NCBI RefSeq assembly: GCF_002095535.1
Contig: NZ_MLJI01000001.1
Coordinates: 567,604-631,603 of the forward strand
DNA: 64,000 nucleotides
Source of the DNA: Pantoea cypripedii
GTDB taxonomy: Bacteria > Pseudomonadota > Gammaproteobacteria > Enterobacterales > Enterobacteriaceae
Reading direction: 5' to 3'
Made by a program: the position numbers and the translations under genes. The notes below the pieces were generated by a model, which was given only the letters and a program-made list of their open reading frames with translations, was not told the DNA's origin and ran no database searches. Of the stretch, positions 27,438-37,965 are shown piece after piece (position 1 is the stretch's first letter; each line of letters opens with the position of its first letter).

Positions 27438-29576
27438 TTGCTGAACCCGATCGTACGCAAATTCCAATATGGTCAGCATACCGTCACGCTGGAAACCGGC
27501 ATGATGGCACGCCAGGCCACTGCCGCTGTGATGGTGAGCATGGACGACACCGCGGTTTTCGTAACCGTTGTTGGCCAGAAAAAAGCGAAAGCTGGTCAGG
27601 ATTTCTTCCCGCTGACCGTTAACTACCAGGAGCGTACCTACGCTGCTGGCCGTATCCCGGGTAGCTTCTTCCGTCGTGAAGGCCGTCCGAGCGAAGGCGA
27701 AACCCTGATCGCGCGTCTGATTGACCGCCCGGTTCGCCCGCTGTTCCCGGAAGGCTTCGTGAACGAAGTTCAGGTTATCGCTACCGTTGTTTCCGTTAAC
27801 CCGCAGGTTAACCCGGACATCGTGGCAATGATCGGTGCCTCTGCTGCACTGTCACTGTCCGGTATCCCGTTCAATGGCCCGATTGGCGCGGCACGTGTTG
27901 GCTACATCAACGATCAGTACGTCCTGAACCCAACTGCTGACGAAGTCAAACAATCTCGTCTGGATCTGGTTGTTGCCGGTACCCAGAACGCGGTGCTGAT
28001 GGTTGAATCAGAAGCTGACATCCTGACTGAAGATCAGATGCTGGGCGCAGTGGTATTCGGCCACGACCAGCAACAGGTTGTTATTGAGAACATCAATGCA
28101 CTGGTGGCTGAAGCTGGCAAACCGCGTTGGGACTGGCAGCCAGAAGCGGCTAATGATGCCCTGATTGCACGCGTTGCTGCCCTGGCAGAAGCACGTATCA
28201 GCGATGCTTACCGCATCACCGACAAGCAGGAGCGTTATACTCAGGTTGGCGTCATCAAAGATGAAACCATCGCTGCACTGCTGGCTGAAGATGAAACTCT
28301 GGATAGCGCTGAAATCGGCGATATCGTGCACAGCCTTGAGAAGAATGTTGTTCGTACCCGTATTCTGAACGGTGAACCGCGTATCGATGGCCGTGAAAAA
28401 GACATGATCCGTGGTCTGGACGTGCGTACTGGCGTGCTGCCGCGTACCCACGGTTCAGCTCTGTTCACCCGTGGTGAAACTCAGGCGTTGGTTGCTGCGA
28501 CCCTGGGTACTGCACGTGATGCGCAGAACCTGGACGAGCTGATGGGTGAGCGCACCGACAGCTTCCTGTTCCACTATAACTTCCCTCCGTACTCGGTGGG
28601 TGAGACTGGTATGGTCGGTTCGCCGAAGCGTCGTGAAATTGGTCACGGTCGTCTGGCGAAACGCGGCGTGCTGGCAGTGATGCCGAAACAGGAAGATTTC
28701 CCGTACACCGTACGTGTGGTATCTGAAATCACTGAATCAAACGGTTCTTCTTCTATGGCTTCCGTCTGCGGTGCTTCTCTGGCACTGATGGATGCAGGCG
28801 TACCGATCAAAGCGGCCGTTGCCGGTATCGCGATGGGTCTGGTGAAAGAAGACGAGAAATTTGTTGTTCTGTCTGACATCCTGGGTGACGAAGATCACCT
28901 CGGCGACATGGACTTCAAAGTAGCCGGTAGCCGTGAAGGTATTACCGCGCTGCAGATGGACATCAAAATTGAAGGGATCACCCGCGAGATCATGCAGGTT
29001 GCTCTGAACCAGGCTAAGGGTGCGCGTCTGCATATCCTGAGCGTGATGGAGCAGGCAATCAGCACGCCGCGTCAGGAGATCTCTGAGTTCGCACCGCGCA
29101 TTTACACCATCAAGATCAATTCTGACAAGATCAAAGATGTTATCGGTAAAGGCGGTTCTGTCATCCGTGCGCTGACTGAAGAAACCGGCACCACCATCGA
29201 AATCGAAGATGATGGCACTGTGAAGATCGCAGCGACCGATGGTCTGAAAGCGAAAGAAGCAATCCGTCGTATCGAAGAGATCACCGCAGAAATCGAAGTG
29301 GGCCGTATTTACACTGGTAAAGTGACCCGTATCGTTGATTTCGGTGCCTTCGTTGCGATTGGCGGCGGCAAAGAAGGTCTGGTTCATATTTCACAAATCG
29401 CTGATAAGCGCGTTGAGAAAGTGACCGACTACCTGCAGATGGGCCAGGAAGTTCCGGTTAAAGTACTGGAAGTGGACCGTCAGGGCCGTGTGCGTCTGAG
29501 CATCAAAGAAGCGACAGAGCAGAAACCGCAGGCGGAAGAAATTACCGCTGCGACTGATGCACCTGAAGCAGAATAA
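27438..29576 (+). CDS. pnp: Polynucleotide phosphorylase
   Basis: This 712-residue enzyme degrades RNA 3' to 5' with phosphate and is a core of the RNA degradosome. It has two RNase PH domains (about 1-130 and 310-540) joined by a helical domain, then KH ([16 protein letters not shown] near 560-576) and S1 ([21 protein letters not shown] near 625-645, read in two parts) domains. The start is TTG at 27438 after AAGGAC, giving MLNPIVRKF, as in E. coli. ERIC elements lie on both sides of the rpsO-pnp pair. Confidence 0.98.
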   Translation: MLNPIVRKFQYGQHTVTLETGMMARQATAAVMVSMDDTAVFVTVVGQKKAKAGQDFFPLTVNYQERTYAAGRIPGSFFRREGRPSEGETLIARLIDRPVRPLFPEGFVNEVQVIATVVSVNPQVNPDIVAMIGASAALSLSGIPFNGPIGAARVGYINDQYVLNPTADEVKQSRLDLVVAGTQNAVLMVESEADILTEDQMLGAVVFGHDQQQVVIENINALVAEAGKPRWDWQPEAANDALIARVAALAEARISDAYRITDKQERYTQVGVIKDETIAALLAEDETLDSAEIGDIVHSLEKNVVRTRILNGEPRIDGREKDMIRGLDVRTGVLPRTHGSALFTRGETQALVAATLGTARDAQNLDELMGERTDSFLFHYNFPPYSVGETGMVGSPKRREIGHGRLAKRGVLAVMPKQEDFPYTVRVVSEITESNGSSSMASVCGASLALMDAGVPIKAAVAGIAMGLVKEDEKFVVLSDILGDEDHLGDMDFKVAGSREGITALQMDIKIEGITREIMQVALNQAKGARLHILSVMEQAISTPRQEISEFAPRIYTIKINSDKIKDVIGKGGSVIRALTEETGTTIEIEDDGTVKIAATDGLKAKEAIRRIEEITAEIEVGRIYTGKVTRIVDFGAFVAIGGGKEGLVHISQIADKRVEKVTDYLQMGQEVPVKVLEVDRQGRVRLSIKEATEQKPQAEEITAATDAPEAE

Positions 29577-29591
29577 GTATTTCCTGATTAA

Positions 29592-29616
29592 CCACTCCCT
29601 GCCTGGCAGGGAGTGG
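29592..29616 (+). terminator. Hairpin after pnp
   Basis: A perfect stem ccactccctg/cagggagtgg follows the pnp stop by 15 bp. The T content after it is low (tgtttg), so it may be a weak terminator or a stability hairpin. Confidence 0.6.
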
Positions 29617-29623
29617 TGTTTGT

Positions 29624-29748
29624 ATACCGCAGGTAATTCGGGTTGCAGGAAAGCGGCGGCGAGTGCATCCCCAGGGGCTTACATCAGGTAAGCGACCAGG
29701 GCGAATAAGTACAGCCAACGTACCAGCAATCTGAAGTATTACGGGTAT
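29624..29748. repeat. ERIC element 2
   Basis: This 125-bp element is more diverged than the one at 26643. It begins atacc...taattcgggttgcag and ends ctgaagtattacgggtat, and the core around 29665-29700 still resembles the ERIC consensus. It lies between pnp and nlpI and ends 80 bp before the nlpI start. Confidence 0.85.
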
Positions 29749-29828
29749 CATCGCGAGGGCGGGAACCCTTGTGCATAGCAGGCGGATGACAGGATGGTTA
29801 TCCCAATGTTTGTATTCGGGAGTGGGAA

Positions 29829-30713
29829 ATGAAGCCTTTTTTGCGCTGGTGTTTTGTTGCGACAGCTTTGACGCTGGCAGGATGCAGCAACTCCAATTGG
29901 CGTAAGAACGAAGTTCTGGCAGTACCTTTGCAGCCCACACTGCAGCAGGAAGTGATTTTGGCGCGAATGGAACAAATTCTTGCCAGTCGTGCCCTGACCG
30001 ATGATGAACGCGCACAGCTATTATATGAGCGTGGAGTGTTGTATGATAGCTTAGGTCTGAGAGCATTAGCGCGGAACGATTTTTCGCAAGCGCTGTCTAT
30101 CAGACCGGATATGCCCGAGGTGTTTAACTATCTCGGCATATATTTAACGCAGGCAGGCAATTTTGATGCTGCCTATGAAGCGTTTGATTCTGTACTTGAG
30201 CTTGATCCAACTTACAATTATGCGCATTTAAACCGTGGTATCGCCCTCTATTACGGCGGTCGATACAAGTTAGCGCAAGATGATCTGCTGGCGTTTTATC
30301 AAGACGATCCTAATGATCCATTCCGCAGTCTGTGGCTCTACCTCGTTGAACACGAGATGGATGCCAGCAAGGCCAAAGTAACGCTTAAACAACGTTACGA
30401 CAAAGCGGTCCGGGACCAATGGGGATGGAATATTGTCGAGTTCTACCTGGGCGACATCAGTGAAAAAACATTGATGGAACGTCTCAAGGCGGACGCAACG
30501 GATAACACCTCGCTCGCTGAACATCTCAGTGAAACCAACTTCTATTTAGGTAAGTACTACCTAAGTCTGGGGGAGAAGGACGACGCGAAAGCGTTGTTCA
30601 AACTGGCGGTGGCCAACAACGTCAACAACTTTGTTGAACACCGATACGCATTGTTGGAACTGGCGCAACTCGGCCAGGCACAAGACGATTTATCAGAATC
30701 TGACCAGCAATAG
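29829..30713 (+). CDS. nlpI: Lipoprotein NlpI
   Basis: This 294-residue outer-membrane lipoprotein is the exact E. coli length. It is an adaptor that brings the Prc protease to the endopeptidase MepS and scaffolds peptidoglycan hydrolases. The lipobox LAGC places the lipidated Cys at 19. The rest is TPR-like helix pairs, clearest over residues 62-95, 96-129 and 130-163 (for example [20 protein letters not shown]). It lies in the conserved pnp-nlpI-deaD order. Confidence 0.97.
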   Translation: MKPFLRWCFVATALTLAGCSNSNWRKNEVLAVPLQPTLQQEVILARMEQILASRALTDDERAQLLYERGVLYDSLGLRALARNDFSQALSIRPDMPEVFNYLGIYLTQAGNFDAAYEAFDSVLELDPTYNYAHLNRGIALYYGGRYKLAQDDLLAFYQDDPNDPFRSLWLYLVEHEMDASKAKVTLKQRYDKAVRDQWGWNIVEFYLGDISEKTLMERLKADATDNTSLAEHLSETNFYLGKYYLSLGEKDDAKALFKLAVANNVNNFVEHRYALLELAQLGQAQDDLSESDQQ

Positions 30714-30818
30714 CTGACGAACTTTTATTGCCTGAATTACCCGTTAAGTCATCATCTTCCGGGATGAGGGCTTTTCTGTTCGTCGAAACTTCTAATTTGA
30801 GCCGGTTCACACTTTTCG

Positions 30819-30875
30819 ATGAAAATGACTGAAAATTTTCATGACGAGTTATGTAGACTGGCCGCCGCAATCTAA
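30819..30875 (+). CDS. yrbN: Small leader peptide YrbN upstream of deaD
   Basis: An 18-codon reading frame starts [12 protein letters not shown] and stops 16 nt before the deaD ATG. The N-terminal residues match, from memory, the E. coli small protein YrbN, which sits at the same place and whose translation is tied to deaD. The version here seems shorter than the 26 residues I recall for E. coli. A second in-frame ATG is at codon 3. The ribosome site is weak. The start and position make a chance open frame unlikely, but expression is not proven. Confidence 0.7.
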   Translation: MKMTENFHDELCRLAAAI

Positions 30876-30891
30876 GAGGCACGTGTACTAC

Positions 30892-32826
30892 ATGACTGAT
30901 ATTCAAACCACTTTTGCTGATCTGGGCCTTAACGAATCCATCCTGTCTGCTCTTAACGACATGGGTTACGTCAAGCCGTCACCGATCCAGGCCGAGTGCA
31001 TTCCGCACCTGCTGGCTGGCCGTGACGTGCTGGGTATGGCACAGACCGGTAGTGGTAAAACTGCAGCGTTCTCTCTGCCGCTGCTGAACAACATTGACCC
31101 GTCGCTGAAGGCACCGCAGATTCTGGTGCTGGCACCCACCCGCGAACTGGCGGTGCAGGTAGCTGAAGCAGCGACTGAATTCTCTAAACATATGCGTGGC
31201 GTAAACGTATTGGCCCTGTACGGCGGCCAGCGTTATGACGTGCAGCTGCGCGCACTGCGTCAGGGCCCACAAATTGTGGTGGGCACCCCGGGTCGTCTGC
31301 TCGACCACCTGAAACGCGGTACGCTTGATCTGTCTAACCTGCGTGGTCTGGTGCTGGACGAAGCCGACGAAATGCTGCGCATGGGCTTTATTGAAGACGT
31401 TGAAACCATCATGGCGCAGATCCCGGAAGGTCATCAGACCGCTCTGTTCTCTGCCACCATGCCGGAAGCGATTCGTCGTATCACCAAGCGTTTCATGAAA
31501 GATCCGCAGGAAGTGCGCATTCAGTCCAGCGTTACGACTCGCCCGGACATCTCTCAGTCTTACTGGACCGCTTATGGCCGTAAAACTGACGCGCTGGTGC
31601 GTTTCCTCGAAGCAGAAGACTTCGATGCTGCGATCATCTTTGTGCGTACCAAAAACGCAACGCTGGAAGTGGCTGAAGCGCTGGAGCGCAGCGGTTACAA
31701 CAGCGCAGCACTGAACGGTGACATGAACCAGGCTCTGCGTGAGCAGACGCTGGAGCGCCTGAAAGATGGTCGTCTGGACATCCTGATCGCGACCGACGTT
31801 GCGGCACGTGGTCTGGACGTTGAGCGTATCAGCCTGGTTGTTAACTACGACATCCCGATGGACGCAGAATCTTACGTTCACCGTATCGGCCGTACCGGTC
31901 GTGCGGGCCGTGCAGGCCGTGCGCTGCTGTTCGTTGAGAACCGCGAGCGTCGTCTGCTGCGCAACATTGAACGCACCATGAAGCTGACCATTCCGGAAGT
32001 TGAACTGCCGAATGCCGAGCTGCTCGGTGAGCGTCGTCTGGCTAAATTTGCTGCGAAAGTACAGCAGCAGCTGGAAAGCAGCGATCTGGACATGTACCGC
32101 GCGCTGCTCAGCAAAATGCAGCCGGAAGAAGAGCTGGATATGGAAACCCTGGCTGCTGCACTGCTGAAAATGGCACAGGGCGAACGTCCGCTGATTCTGC
32201 CAGCAGATGCACCGCGTCCGCAGCGTCGTGAATTCCGCGATCGTGATGATCGTCGTGACAGCCGTGATTCACGTGACTCACGCGGTCCGCGTGAAAGCCG
32301 TGATGGCGACCGTCCGCGTCGTGAGCGTCGTGACGTTGGCGAAATGCAGCTGTACCGCATTGAAGTGGGCCGTGATGATGGCGTTGAAGTTCGTCATATC
32401 GTGGGCGCGATTGCTAACGAAGGCGATATCAGCAGCCGTTACATCGGTAACATCAAGCTGTTTGGTACTCACTCCACCATCGAACTGCCGAAAGGCATGC
32501 CGGGTGAAGTTCTGCAGCATTTCACCCGCACGCGTATTCTCAACAAGCCGATGAATATGCAGTTGCTGGGCGATGCACAGCCGCACGAGCGTGGTGAGCG
32601 CAGTGGCGAACGTCGTAGCGGCGGTCGTGATTTCGGTGGTGAGCGTCGTGGCAACCGTGAAGGCGGTGCTGCTGGTGCACGTGGTGAAGGTCGTGAAGGC
32701 GGTCGTCGCTTCTCTTCTGAGCGTCGTGAAGGTGGCCGTGAAGGCGGACGCTTCAGCCGTGAAGGTGGCCGTGGCCCGCGTCGCGAAGAAGCAGGTGCTG
32801 CTGCACCGCGTCGTCGTGACATCTAA
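30892..32826 (+). CDS. deaD: ATP-dependent RNA helicase DeaD (CsdA)
   Basis: This 644-residue DEAD-box helicase unwinds RNA in cold-stage ribosome assembly and mRNA decay. The Q motif is followed by AQTGSGKT near residue 50, PTRELA, TPGRLLD, the DEAD box (VLDEADEM) near 155, SAT, and [11 protein letters not shown] near 330. A C-terminal RNA-binding domain ([21 protein letters not shown] near 485) leads into an Arg/Gly-rich tail with repeated GERR/GGR units. I chose the ATG at 30892, 16 nt after the yrbN stop. A strong bidirectional terminator follows. Confidence 0.97.
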   Translation: MTDIQTTFADLGLNESILSALNDMGYVKPSPIQAECIPHLLAGRDVLGMAQTGSGKTAAFSLPLLNNIDPSLKAPQILVLAPTRELAVQVAEAATEFSKHMRGVNVLALYGGQRYDVQLRALRQGPQIVVGTPGRLLDHLKRGTLDLSNLRGLVLDEADEMLRMGFIEDVETIMAQIPEGHQTALFSATMPEAIRRITKRFMKDPQEVRIQSSVTTRPDISQSYWTAYGRKTDALVRFLEAEDFDAAIIFVRTKNATLEVAEALERSGYNSAALNGDMNQALREQTLERLKDGRLDILIATDVAARGLDVERISLVVNYDIPMDAESYVHRIGRTGRAGRAGRALLFVENRERRLLRNIERTMKLTIPEVELPNAELLGERRLAKFAAKVQQQLESSDLDMYRALLSKMQPEEELDMETLAAALLKMAQGERPLILPADAPRPQRREFRDRDDRRDSRDSRDSRGPRESRDGDRPRRERRDVGEMQLYRIEVGRDDGVEVRHIVGAIANEGDISSRYIGNIKLFGTHSTIELPKGMPGEVLQHFTRTRILNKPMNMQLLGDAQPHERGERSGERRSGGRDFGGERRGNREGGAAGARGEGREGGRRFSSERREGGREGGRFSREGGRGPRREEAGAAAPRRRDI

Positions 32827-32844
32827 GTCGCAAAGCTAAAAAGT

Positions 32845-32875
32845 AAAATGGGACGCCTCGGCGTCCCATTTTTTT
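32845..32875. terminator. Bidirectional terminator after deaD
   Basis: The stem atgggacgcc/ggcgtcccat has AAAA before it and seven T after it. It ends deaD (+) and can also serve the convergent SDR gene (-). Confidence 0.9.
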
Positions 32876-32894
32876 ATCCAGCGTAAGCTAAAGT

Positions 32895-33641
32895 TTACAC
32901 CCCGCCAGCGATCAGCACCCGTTCACCGCTGACATAGGCTGATTCTTCCGATGCCAGAAACAGCGCAACCTGCGCGACATCTTCCGGCAAACCAAAACGT
33001 CCCAGCGGTGTTGCCGCAATTAACTGTGCTTTTAGCTCCGGATGCATCTTCTTCGCGGCCAGTAAGCCTTCGGTCAGGATGATGCCAGGTGCCAGCGCAT
33101 TAACGCGGATATTGCGGGGACCCAGTTCTCGTGCCAGTCCCTGGGTGAGGGTATCAATCGCGCCTTTGGTCGCTGCCCACAGCACCGAGCCTGGGGTGCT
33201 GCGCTGGCTATTTAGCGCGCTGAGGTTAATGATGCAACCGCCTCGCGTGGGGAAATGCCGGGCTGCCTGCTGGCAAACCAGCAACGTACCCAGCAGATTG
33301 ACATTCAATTGCTGCTGTATCTCAACAACATTTAGCGCCACAAAATCGCCGTGATGAAAAATGCCTGCATTGTTGACCACAATATCCGGTGCGCCAAATT
33401 GCTCAATACAGGTAGCGAACAGCCGTGCCACATCATCTTCACGCGAGATATCGGCCTGAACGGCGATAGCATCGCAGCCCAGCCCGCGAATATCGGTAAC
33501 GATATCAGCAGCGCCAACTTCATCCTGACGATAATTCACCACAACCCGGGCGCCGGCCGCCGCGAAAGTCATGGCGATAGCAGCACCGATGCCTTTCGAA
33601 GCGCCCGTCACCAGCGCAATTTTGCCTTCAAGTGCTTTCAT
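32895..33641 (-). CDS. SDR-fold protein lacking catalytic Ser and Tyr
   Basis: This 248-residue protein has the short-chain dehydrogenase fold: NAD(P)-binding TGASKGIG (12-19), NNAG (90-93), and the PG segment after the active site. Aligned with FabG, however, the catalytic Ser position is Ala142 and the catalytic Tyr is Trp155 (WAATKG in place of YxxxK); Lys159 remains. It is therefore unlikely to reduce or oxidise a substrate in the usual way; it may be a binding or regulatory protein, or use other residues. I chose the ATG at 33641. It diverges from an AraC-type regulator that probably controls it. I cannot assign a substrate. Confidence 0.8.
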   Translation of the reverse strand: MKALEGKIALVTGASKGIGAAIAMTFAAAGARVVVNYRQDEVGAADIVTDIRGLGCDAIAVQADISREDDVARLFATCIEQFGAPDIVVNNAGIFHHGDFVALNVVEIQQQLNVNLLGTLLVCQQAARHFPTRGGCIINLSALNSQRSTPGSVLWAATKGAIDTLTQGLARELGPRNIRVNALAPGIILTEGLLAAKKMHPELKAQLIAATPLGRFGLPEDVAQVALFLASEESAYVSGERVLIAGGV

Positions 33642-33824
33642 CGTGTCTCTCCACCTGAGGTTTCGGGGAAGCATAAGAATGCGCTGTCCATACAATTAGC
33701 AGGTAGTGCAATCCTGCAAGCTTTTTGCACGATCCTGCAAATCTCAGCACTAGAGGCCAGGCGCTACGTCAACGCCAGGTTAGAATAAAGACTCAATGAT
33801 CCCTCATTGCGGAGCGCTCAACGC

Positions 33825-34739
33825 ATGATTCATCAGGAACAGTGGCAGCAACTGGTTGCCATGATTGCCCGCCACGCCCCAGACGATGGACGTCATCTTA
33901 GCGCCATCGATTTTCTCTCTTTTGGTCGCAGCTCCAGGCCAACCAGCCTGTCACACGTGGCCACCTGGGCCAGTTTCGCGTTGGTGGCACAGGGGCAGAA
34001 ATCGCTTCGTATGGGTGAGGATGTGATGCATTACGGCGCGGGAGATTTGCTGCTGGTGACGCTGGATATGGCGGTGCAATCCTGCGTGGTCACGGCGACA
34101 CCGGAGAAACCCAATCTGGGTGTGGGCATCACCATCAATGAAACACGTCTGATGCGCTATCTGGAACATTTCCCGATGCATTTGGTGGGTGCCGCAGCGA
34201 CCAATGAGCGCGGTATCACGGTACACAAGGTGGCTCCTCCGCTGGTGGATGCGGTGATTCGTCTGGTCGAGTTACTGGATCAGCCGCAGGATATTGCTGC
34301 GCTGGCGCCGTTGATTGAACAGGAAATTTTCTATCGACTGCTCACTGGCCCGGAAGGACCCCGCATTCTGAATATGGCGCTGGCAGAACGTCCGGGCAAC
34401 AAAGTGGCGCGAGCGGCACGCTGGCTGCGGGAAAATTTTCATCAGCCCCTGAAGATGGATCAACTGGCAAGCAACGTAGGCATGAGTATTTCGTCCCTGC
34501 ATCACCACTTTAAAGCGGTTACCGCCATGACGCCGATGCAGTATCAAAAGCAATTACGCCTCAACGAAGCGCGCCGCCTGATGTTGATGGAAAAGCTGGA
34601 CGCCGGAACGGCAGGGTATCGGGTGGGGTATCAGAGCGCTTCACAATTCAGCCGCGAATACAGCCGTTTTTATGGTCAGTCGCCGGGACGTGATGTGCGG
34701 CAGAATGCGGTGGGGGCCGAAGCCTGGCCACCGCAATAA
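33825..34739 (+). CDS. AraC-family transcriptional regulator
   Basis: This 304-residue regulator has an N-terminal AraC_N-type sensing domain (about 15-180) and a C-terminal pair of helix-turn-helix units (about 205-300), with SISSLHHHFKAVTAMTPMQYQ and the second motif VGYQSASQFSREYSRFYGQSP. I used the ATG at 33825 because GGAG lies 10 nt upstream; a TTG at 33807 is also in frame. It diverges from the SDR gene, the usual arrangement for a regulator and its target. In E. coli the same interval between deaD and yhbW holds mtr, so the pair is an accessory replacement. The inducer is unknown. Confidence 0.85.
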   Translation: MIHQEQWQQLVAMIARHAPDDGRHLSAIDFLSFGRSSRPTSLSHVATWASFALVAQGQKSLRMGEDVMHYGAGDLLLVTLDMAVQSCVVTATPEKPNLGVGITINETRLMRYLEHFPMHLVGAAATNERGITVHKVAPPLVDAVIRLVELLDQPQDIAALAPLIEQEIFYRLLTGPEGPRILNMALAERPGNKVARAARWLRENFHQPLKMDQLASNVGMSISSLHHHFKAVTAMTPMQYQKQLRLNEARRLMLMEKLDAGTAGYRVGYQSASQFSREYSRFYGQSPGRDVRQNAVGAEAWPPQ

Positions 34740-34744
34740 CCCGG

Positions 34745-35755
34745 TTACAGCGAGCGGGCGGCTTCCATCGCCAGTGCAAACGAGCGCAAACGCGCCTGCG
34801 GATCGTAAATCTGGCCATTCACCATGATTTCATCCGCCTGGGTTTCACGCAGCAAGGCCGCAAGGCCATGGCGCACTTTATCGCTATCACCCACGATCGA
34901 CATGCTCAGCGCCTGCTGGACACCATATTGTTCTGACGGCGACCACAGGTTATCCATGTTCTCCACCGGTGCCGGTAGCGGGCCGGGCTTGCCGCGACGC
35001 AGGTTGATAAACTGCTGCTGCATCGAGGTGAACAGGAAACGGGCATCGCGTTCGCTGTCGGCGGCAACCACGTTCACACATACCATGGCGTAAGGTTTTG
35101 CCAGACGCGCTGATGGCTGGAATTTCTCACGATACACATGCAGCGCCTGGAACAGCAGGTCAGGGGCGAAGTGTGAGGCAAAGGCGAACGGTAAGCCCAG
35201 TTGAGCTGCCAGCTGCGCGCTGTAGAGGCTGGAACCCAGCAGCCATACCGGAATTTTCGAGCACAGGCCCGGTACTGGCTGCACCGGCGGACATTCACCG
35301 ACTTCGGCGTCAAACCAGTTAATCAGCTCGGCAACATCGTCCGGGAAGCTATCAGCCTGCGCGCCGGAAAGATGGCGACGCAGCGCCAGCATGGTGCGCT
35401 GATCGGAACCCGGCGCACGGCCCAGACCGAGATCAATACGTCCCGGATAGAGTGATTCCAGGGTGCCAAACTGCTCTGCAATCACCAGGGGTGAATGGTT
35501 GGGCAGCATAATGCCGCCTGAACCGAGGCGCAGGGTTTCGGTGTTGGCAGCCAGATAACCAATCAGCACCGAGGTGGCTGCACTGGCAATGCCGGTCATG
35601 TTGTGGTGTTCAGCTAACCAATAGCGGTAAAAGCCGAGGGCTTCAGCCTGACGGGCCAGGGCCAGCGAATTGTGGAACGCATCACGCGGCGTTGCGCCCT
35701 GTGGAATGGGGGCCAGGTCCAGCACGGACAGGCGAACAGTTTTTTTCTCAGACAT
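34745..35755 (-). CDS. yhbW: Luciferase-like flavin monooxygenase YhbW
   Basis: This 336-residue protein belongs to the bacterial luciferase-like family that uses reduced flavin. Recognisable blocks are YWLAEHHNM near residue 45, [20 protein letters not shown] near 80-98, [13 protein letters not shown] near 105-117 and [14 protein letters not shown] in the middle. The N-terminus [18 protein letters not shown] matches YhbW; an upstream in-frame stretch was not used. Its substrate is unknown. It lies downstream of ubiU-ubiV on the same strand, with a hairpin between. Confidence 0.93.
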   Translation of the reverse strand: MSEKKTVRLSVLDLAPIPQGATPRDAFHNSLALARQAEALGFYRYWLAEHHNMTGIASAATSVLIGYLAANTETLRLGSGGIMLPNHSPLVIAEQFGTLESLYPGRIDLGLGRAPGSDQRTMLALRRHLSGAQADSFPDDVAELINWFDAEVGECPPVQPVPGLCSKIPVWLLGSSLYSAQLAAQLGLPFAFASHFAPDLLFQALHVYREKFQPSARLAKPYAMVCVNVVAADSERDARFLFTSMQQQFINLRRGKPGPLPAPVENMDNLWSPSEQYGVQQALSMSIVGDSDKVRHGLAALLRETQADEIMVNGQIYDPQARLRSFALAMEAARSL

Positions 35756-35773
35756 GGGCACTCCAGAATAAGT

Positions 35774-35804
35774 ATGGCGCAGGTGTTCATTAAGCCTGCG
35801 CCAT
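35774..35804 (-). other. Hairpin between ubiV and yhbW
   Basis: A stem with arms atggcgcagg and cctgcgccat is found in the 118-bp gap. No T-run follows on the minus strand, so it may be a processing or stability element that separates ubiUV from yhbW. Confidence 0.5.
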
Positions 35805-35873
35805 CCAGTATTACGCATCAGTACCCATATTAAAACTGCTAATAAGGGCAGGAATATAGCCGGAACGTGCCTT

Positions 35874-36758
35874 TCAGCGGCCGCTATCCAGCGCCATTCC
35901 TGCCAGGCGTCGCCAGTAACCATTGCTGTCACTGCCGCGGGCCACCATCAGCGGCGCTTCACCCGCTTCGTTGGCGCGGAAGCGATCCACATCCTCCAGC
36001 GTGCTGTCGTCCTGCGGCGATAAACGGACGATTTCGACCCAGTTATGCATGCCGACCAGATCATTGCCAAGGTTGTAGCAGTAGCCACTCATGGTTTGGA
36101 TACCATTCAGCACAAACACCTGCTGGCCTTCCTGGGACAATACGCGTCGTCCGTTGGGATAGTCGATGCAACAGGTCTGACAATCGTCTTTGGCGCGATT
36201 TTCCGAGCGCGCGGTGAAGCAGCGCGCGGACAAGGCCAGCGGCAGATAGCCGTAACCCAGCACTTCTACCTCAAAGCGATCGCGGATGCCTGCGGCATCG
36301 CACTGCTGCAACAGCTGAATCAGCCAGTCGCGTGACATCTCAACCGGCATACACCAGCGCGTCATGCCTTCTTTCAGCAACAGCTGCAAGGTTTGCGCGT
36401 TGTAGACGTTAAGCGTCGGGCCAGCGACGAAGGGTAACTGGCGTTCGGCCGCCATATTCACCGTACCGATGTCGTTGGCTTCAATCAGAAACTCGCCGTT
36501 TTCCACATAGCGGCGCAGTTCTTTCAGTTCCGATGGCGATTGCAGCAGCGCCAGCGTGCTAATCACCACCTGTTTGCCGTGCCGGGCCAGTGCGCGGCCC
36601 ATTTCCATCCATTGGGCGAAAGGCGTGGCGCGGCGTTTGCTGCACACCGCCTCACCCAGATAGACGATTTCTGCGCTGGATTGCGCGGCAAGCTGATAAA
36701 AGTTTTCCAGTTTGTCGCTGGGCCAGTACCACAGTACCGGGCCGATTGCGTATTTCAT
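35874..36758 (-). CDS. ubiV: Anaerobic ubiquinone hydroxylation protein UbiV
   Basis: This 294-residue U32-family protein works with UbiU to hydroxylate the ubiquinone ring without oxygen, with UbiT as accessory. The [4Fe-4S] cysteines known in E. coli UbiV are all at the same places: Cys39 (GEAVCSKRR), Cys180, Cys193 and Cys197. An extra Cys196 lies next to the last. It follows ubiU by 9 bp, so the two are one operon. The function follows from the E. coli system. Confidence 0.95.
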   Translation of the reverse strand: MKYAIGPVLWYWPSDKLENFYQLAAQSSAEIVYLGEAVCSKRRATPFAQWMEMGRALARHGKQVVISTLALLQSPSELKELRRYVENGEFLIEANDIGTVNMAAERQLPFVAGPTLNVYNAQTLQLLLKEGMTRWCMPVEMSRDWLIQLLQQCDAAGIRDRFEVEVLGYGYLPLALSARCFTARSENRAKDDCQTCCIDYPNGRRVLSQEGQQVFVLNGIQTMSGYCYNLGNDLVGMHNWVEIVRLSPQDDSTLEDVDRFRANEAGEAPLMVARGSDSNGYWRRLAGMALDSGR

Positions 36759-36767
36759 GCTGACTCC

Positions 36768-37763
36768 TTACTGCCAGTCGCGATGGTAAGCACCGAGCGT
36801 GGTCTGGCTACCTTCAGAAAGTTCACCCAGCGCCTGCATCCAGGGTTCCTGGACGGCGTATTGCTCTGGCGCGGCCATACAACGGTCAATCGCCTGACGC
36901 CACACTTTCGCCACCTGCGCCACATAGGCCGGGCTGCGCTGGCGGCCCTCAATCTTCACTGATGCCACACCGGCACGCAGCAGTTCCGGCAGCAGCGACA
37001 GGGTGTTGAGGCTGGTGGGTTCTTCCAGCACGTGATAACGCTGGTTATCGACCTCGTAGCGTCCTTTACACAGGGTGGGATAACCGGCACTTTCCTCCGG
37101 TCCATAGCGGTCAATCAGTACCTCATTCAGGCGTGATTCCATGCCCTGCGGCGTCTGTTGCCAGCGCACGAATTTGGCGGGTGAACAGGCTCCGGCGCTG
37201 TTCGGTGATTCTCCGGTCAGCCATGAGGAGAGGTAGCAGCGGCCTTCGGCCATGATGCACAGGCTACCGAAAGCGAACACTTCCAGCGGTACCGGTGTTT
37301 CACGCGCCAGCTGCTTTACCTGATGCAGCGACAGTACGCGCGGCAGCACCACGCGATGCAGCTGAAAATGACGGTGATAAAAGCGGATCGCTTCCAGATT
37401 GGTGGCCGACGCCTGTACTGAAAGGTGGCGTTCAACCTGCGGATAGTGCTTTGCCGCATATTCCAGCGTGGCGATATCGGCGAGAATCAGCGCGTCAGCA
37501 CCATTTTGCGCCGCGATATCAATCGCCTGTTGCCAGCGATTCATGCCGTCAGGATGGGCAAAGGTGTTAATCGCGACGTGCAGCTTGCGCCGATGCTGGT
37601 GCACAAAGCGCGCCGCTTCGGCCAGTTTTTTGTCGGTAAAATTAAGACCAGCAAAGTGGCGGGCATTGGTATCGTCTTTCAGGCCGACGTAGACGGCGTC
37701 GGCGCCATGCTCCACCGCCGATTTCAGCGCGGGTAAATTCCCCGCCGGGCACAGCAGTTCCAT
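36768..37763 (-). CDS. ubiU: Anaerobic ubiquinone hydroxylation protein UbiU
   Basis: This 331-residue protein is the exact E. coli length and partners UbiV in O2-independent ubiquinone synthesis. Cluster ligands Cys169, Cys176, Cys193 and Cys232 are all conserved (LCIMAEGRCYLSS and AGACSP blocks). The start at 37763 gives MELLCPAGNLPALK, typical of the U32 family; the upstream extension was rejected. It diverges from ubiT over about 200 bp. That gap holds a TTGAT half site (37825-37829) but no full FNR site I would defend. Confidence 0.95.
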   Translation of the reverse strand: MELLCPAGNLPALKSAVEHGADAVYVGLKDDTNARHFAGLNFTDKKLAEAARFVHQHRRKLHVAINTFAHPDGMNRWQQAIDIAAQNGADALILADIATLEYAAKHYPQVERHLSVQASATNLEAIRFYHRHFQLHRVVLPRVLSLHQVKQLARETPVPLEVFAFGSLCIMAEGRCYLSSWLTGESPNSAGACSPAKFVRWQQTPQGMESRLNEVLIDRYGPEESAGYPTLCKGRYEVDNQRYHVLEEPTSLNTLSLLPELLRAGVASVKIEGRQRSPAYVAQVAKVWRQAIDRCMAAPEQYAVQEPWMQALGELSEGSQTTLGAYHRDWQ

Positions 37764-37965
37764 ACATTTTCCTCCCCCGGGTTCTGGACGGCGTTGAGTG
37801 TAGGTAAGCACTCGTCACAGAATGTTGATTTAAGGCAGTGAAACGGCCAATGGTGATGCAGATTGAAGATTTTTCGCACAACCAGAGTGCGAATTCCTTG
37901 ATCTCAGTGGAGGCGAAGCCAAACGGATGTGGCAGAATAGGTAAAATTTTCTGAAGGGAGTGCAG

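Noticed and set aside
32580-32826. GC-rich repeats that looked like a microsatellite or CRISPR-like array
   Set aside because: They encode the Arg/Gly-rich tail of DeaD; unit length and sequence are irregular and no spacers exist.
37825-37829. FNR site between ubiU and ubiT
   Set aside because: Only a TTGAT half site is seen and the partner half does not match; anaerobic control is likely from known biology but not shown by this sequence.
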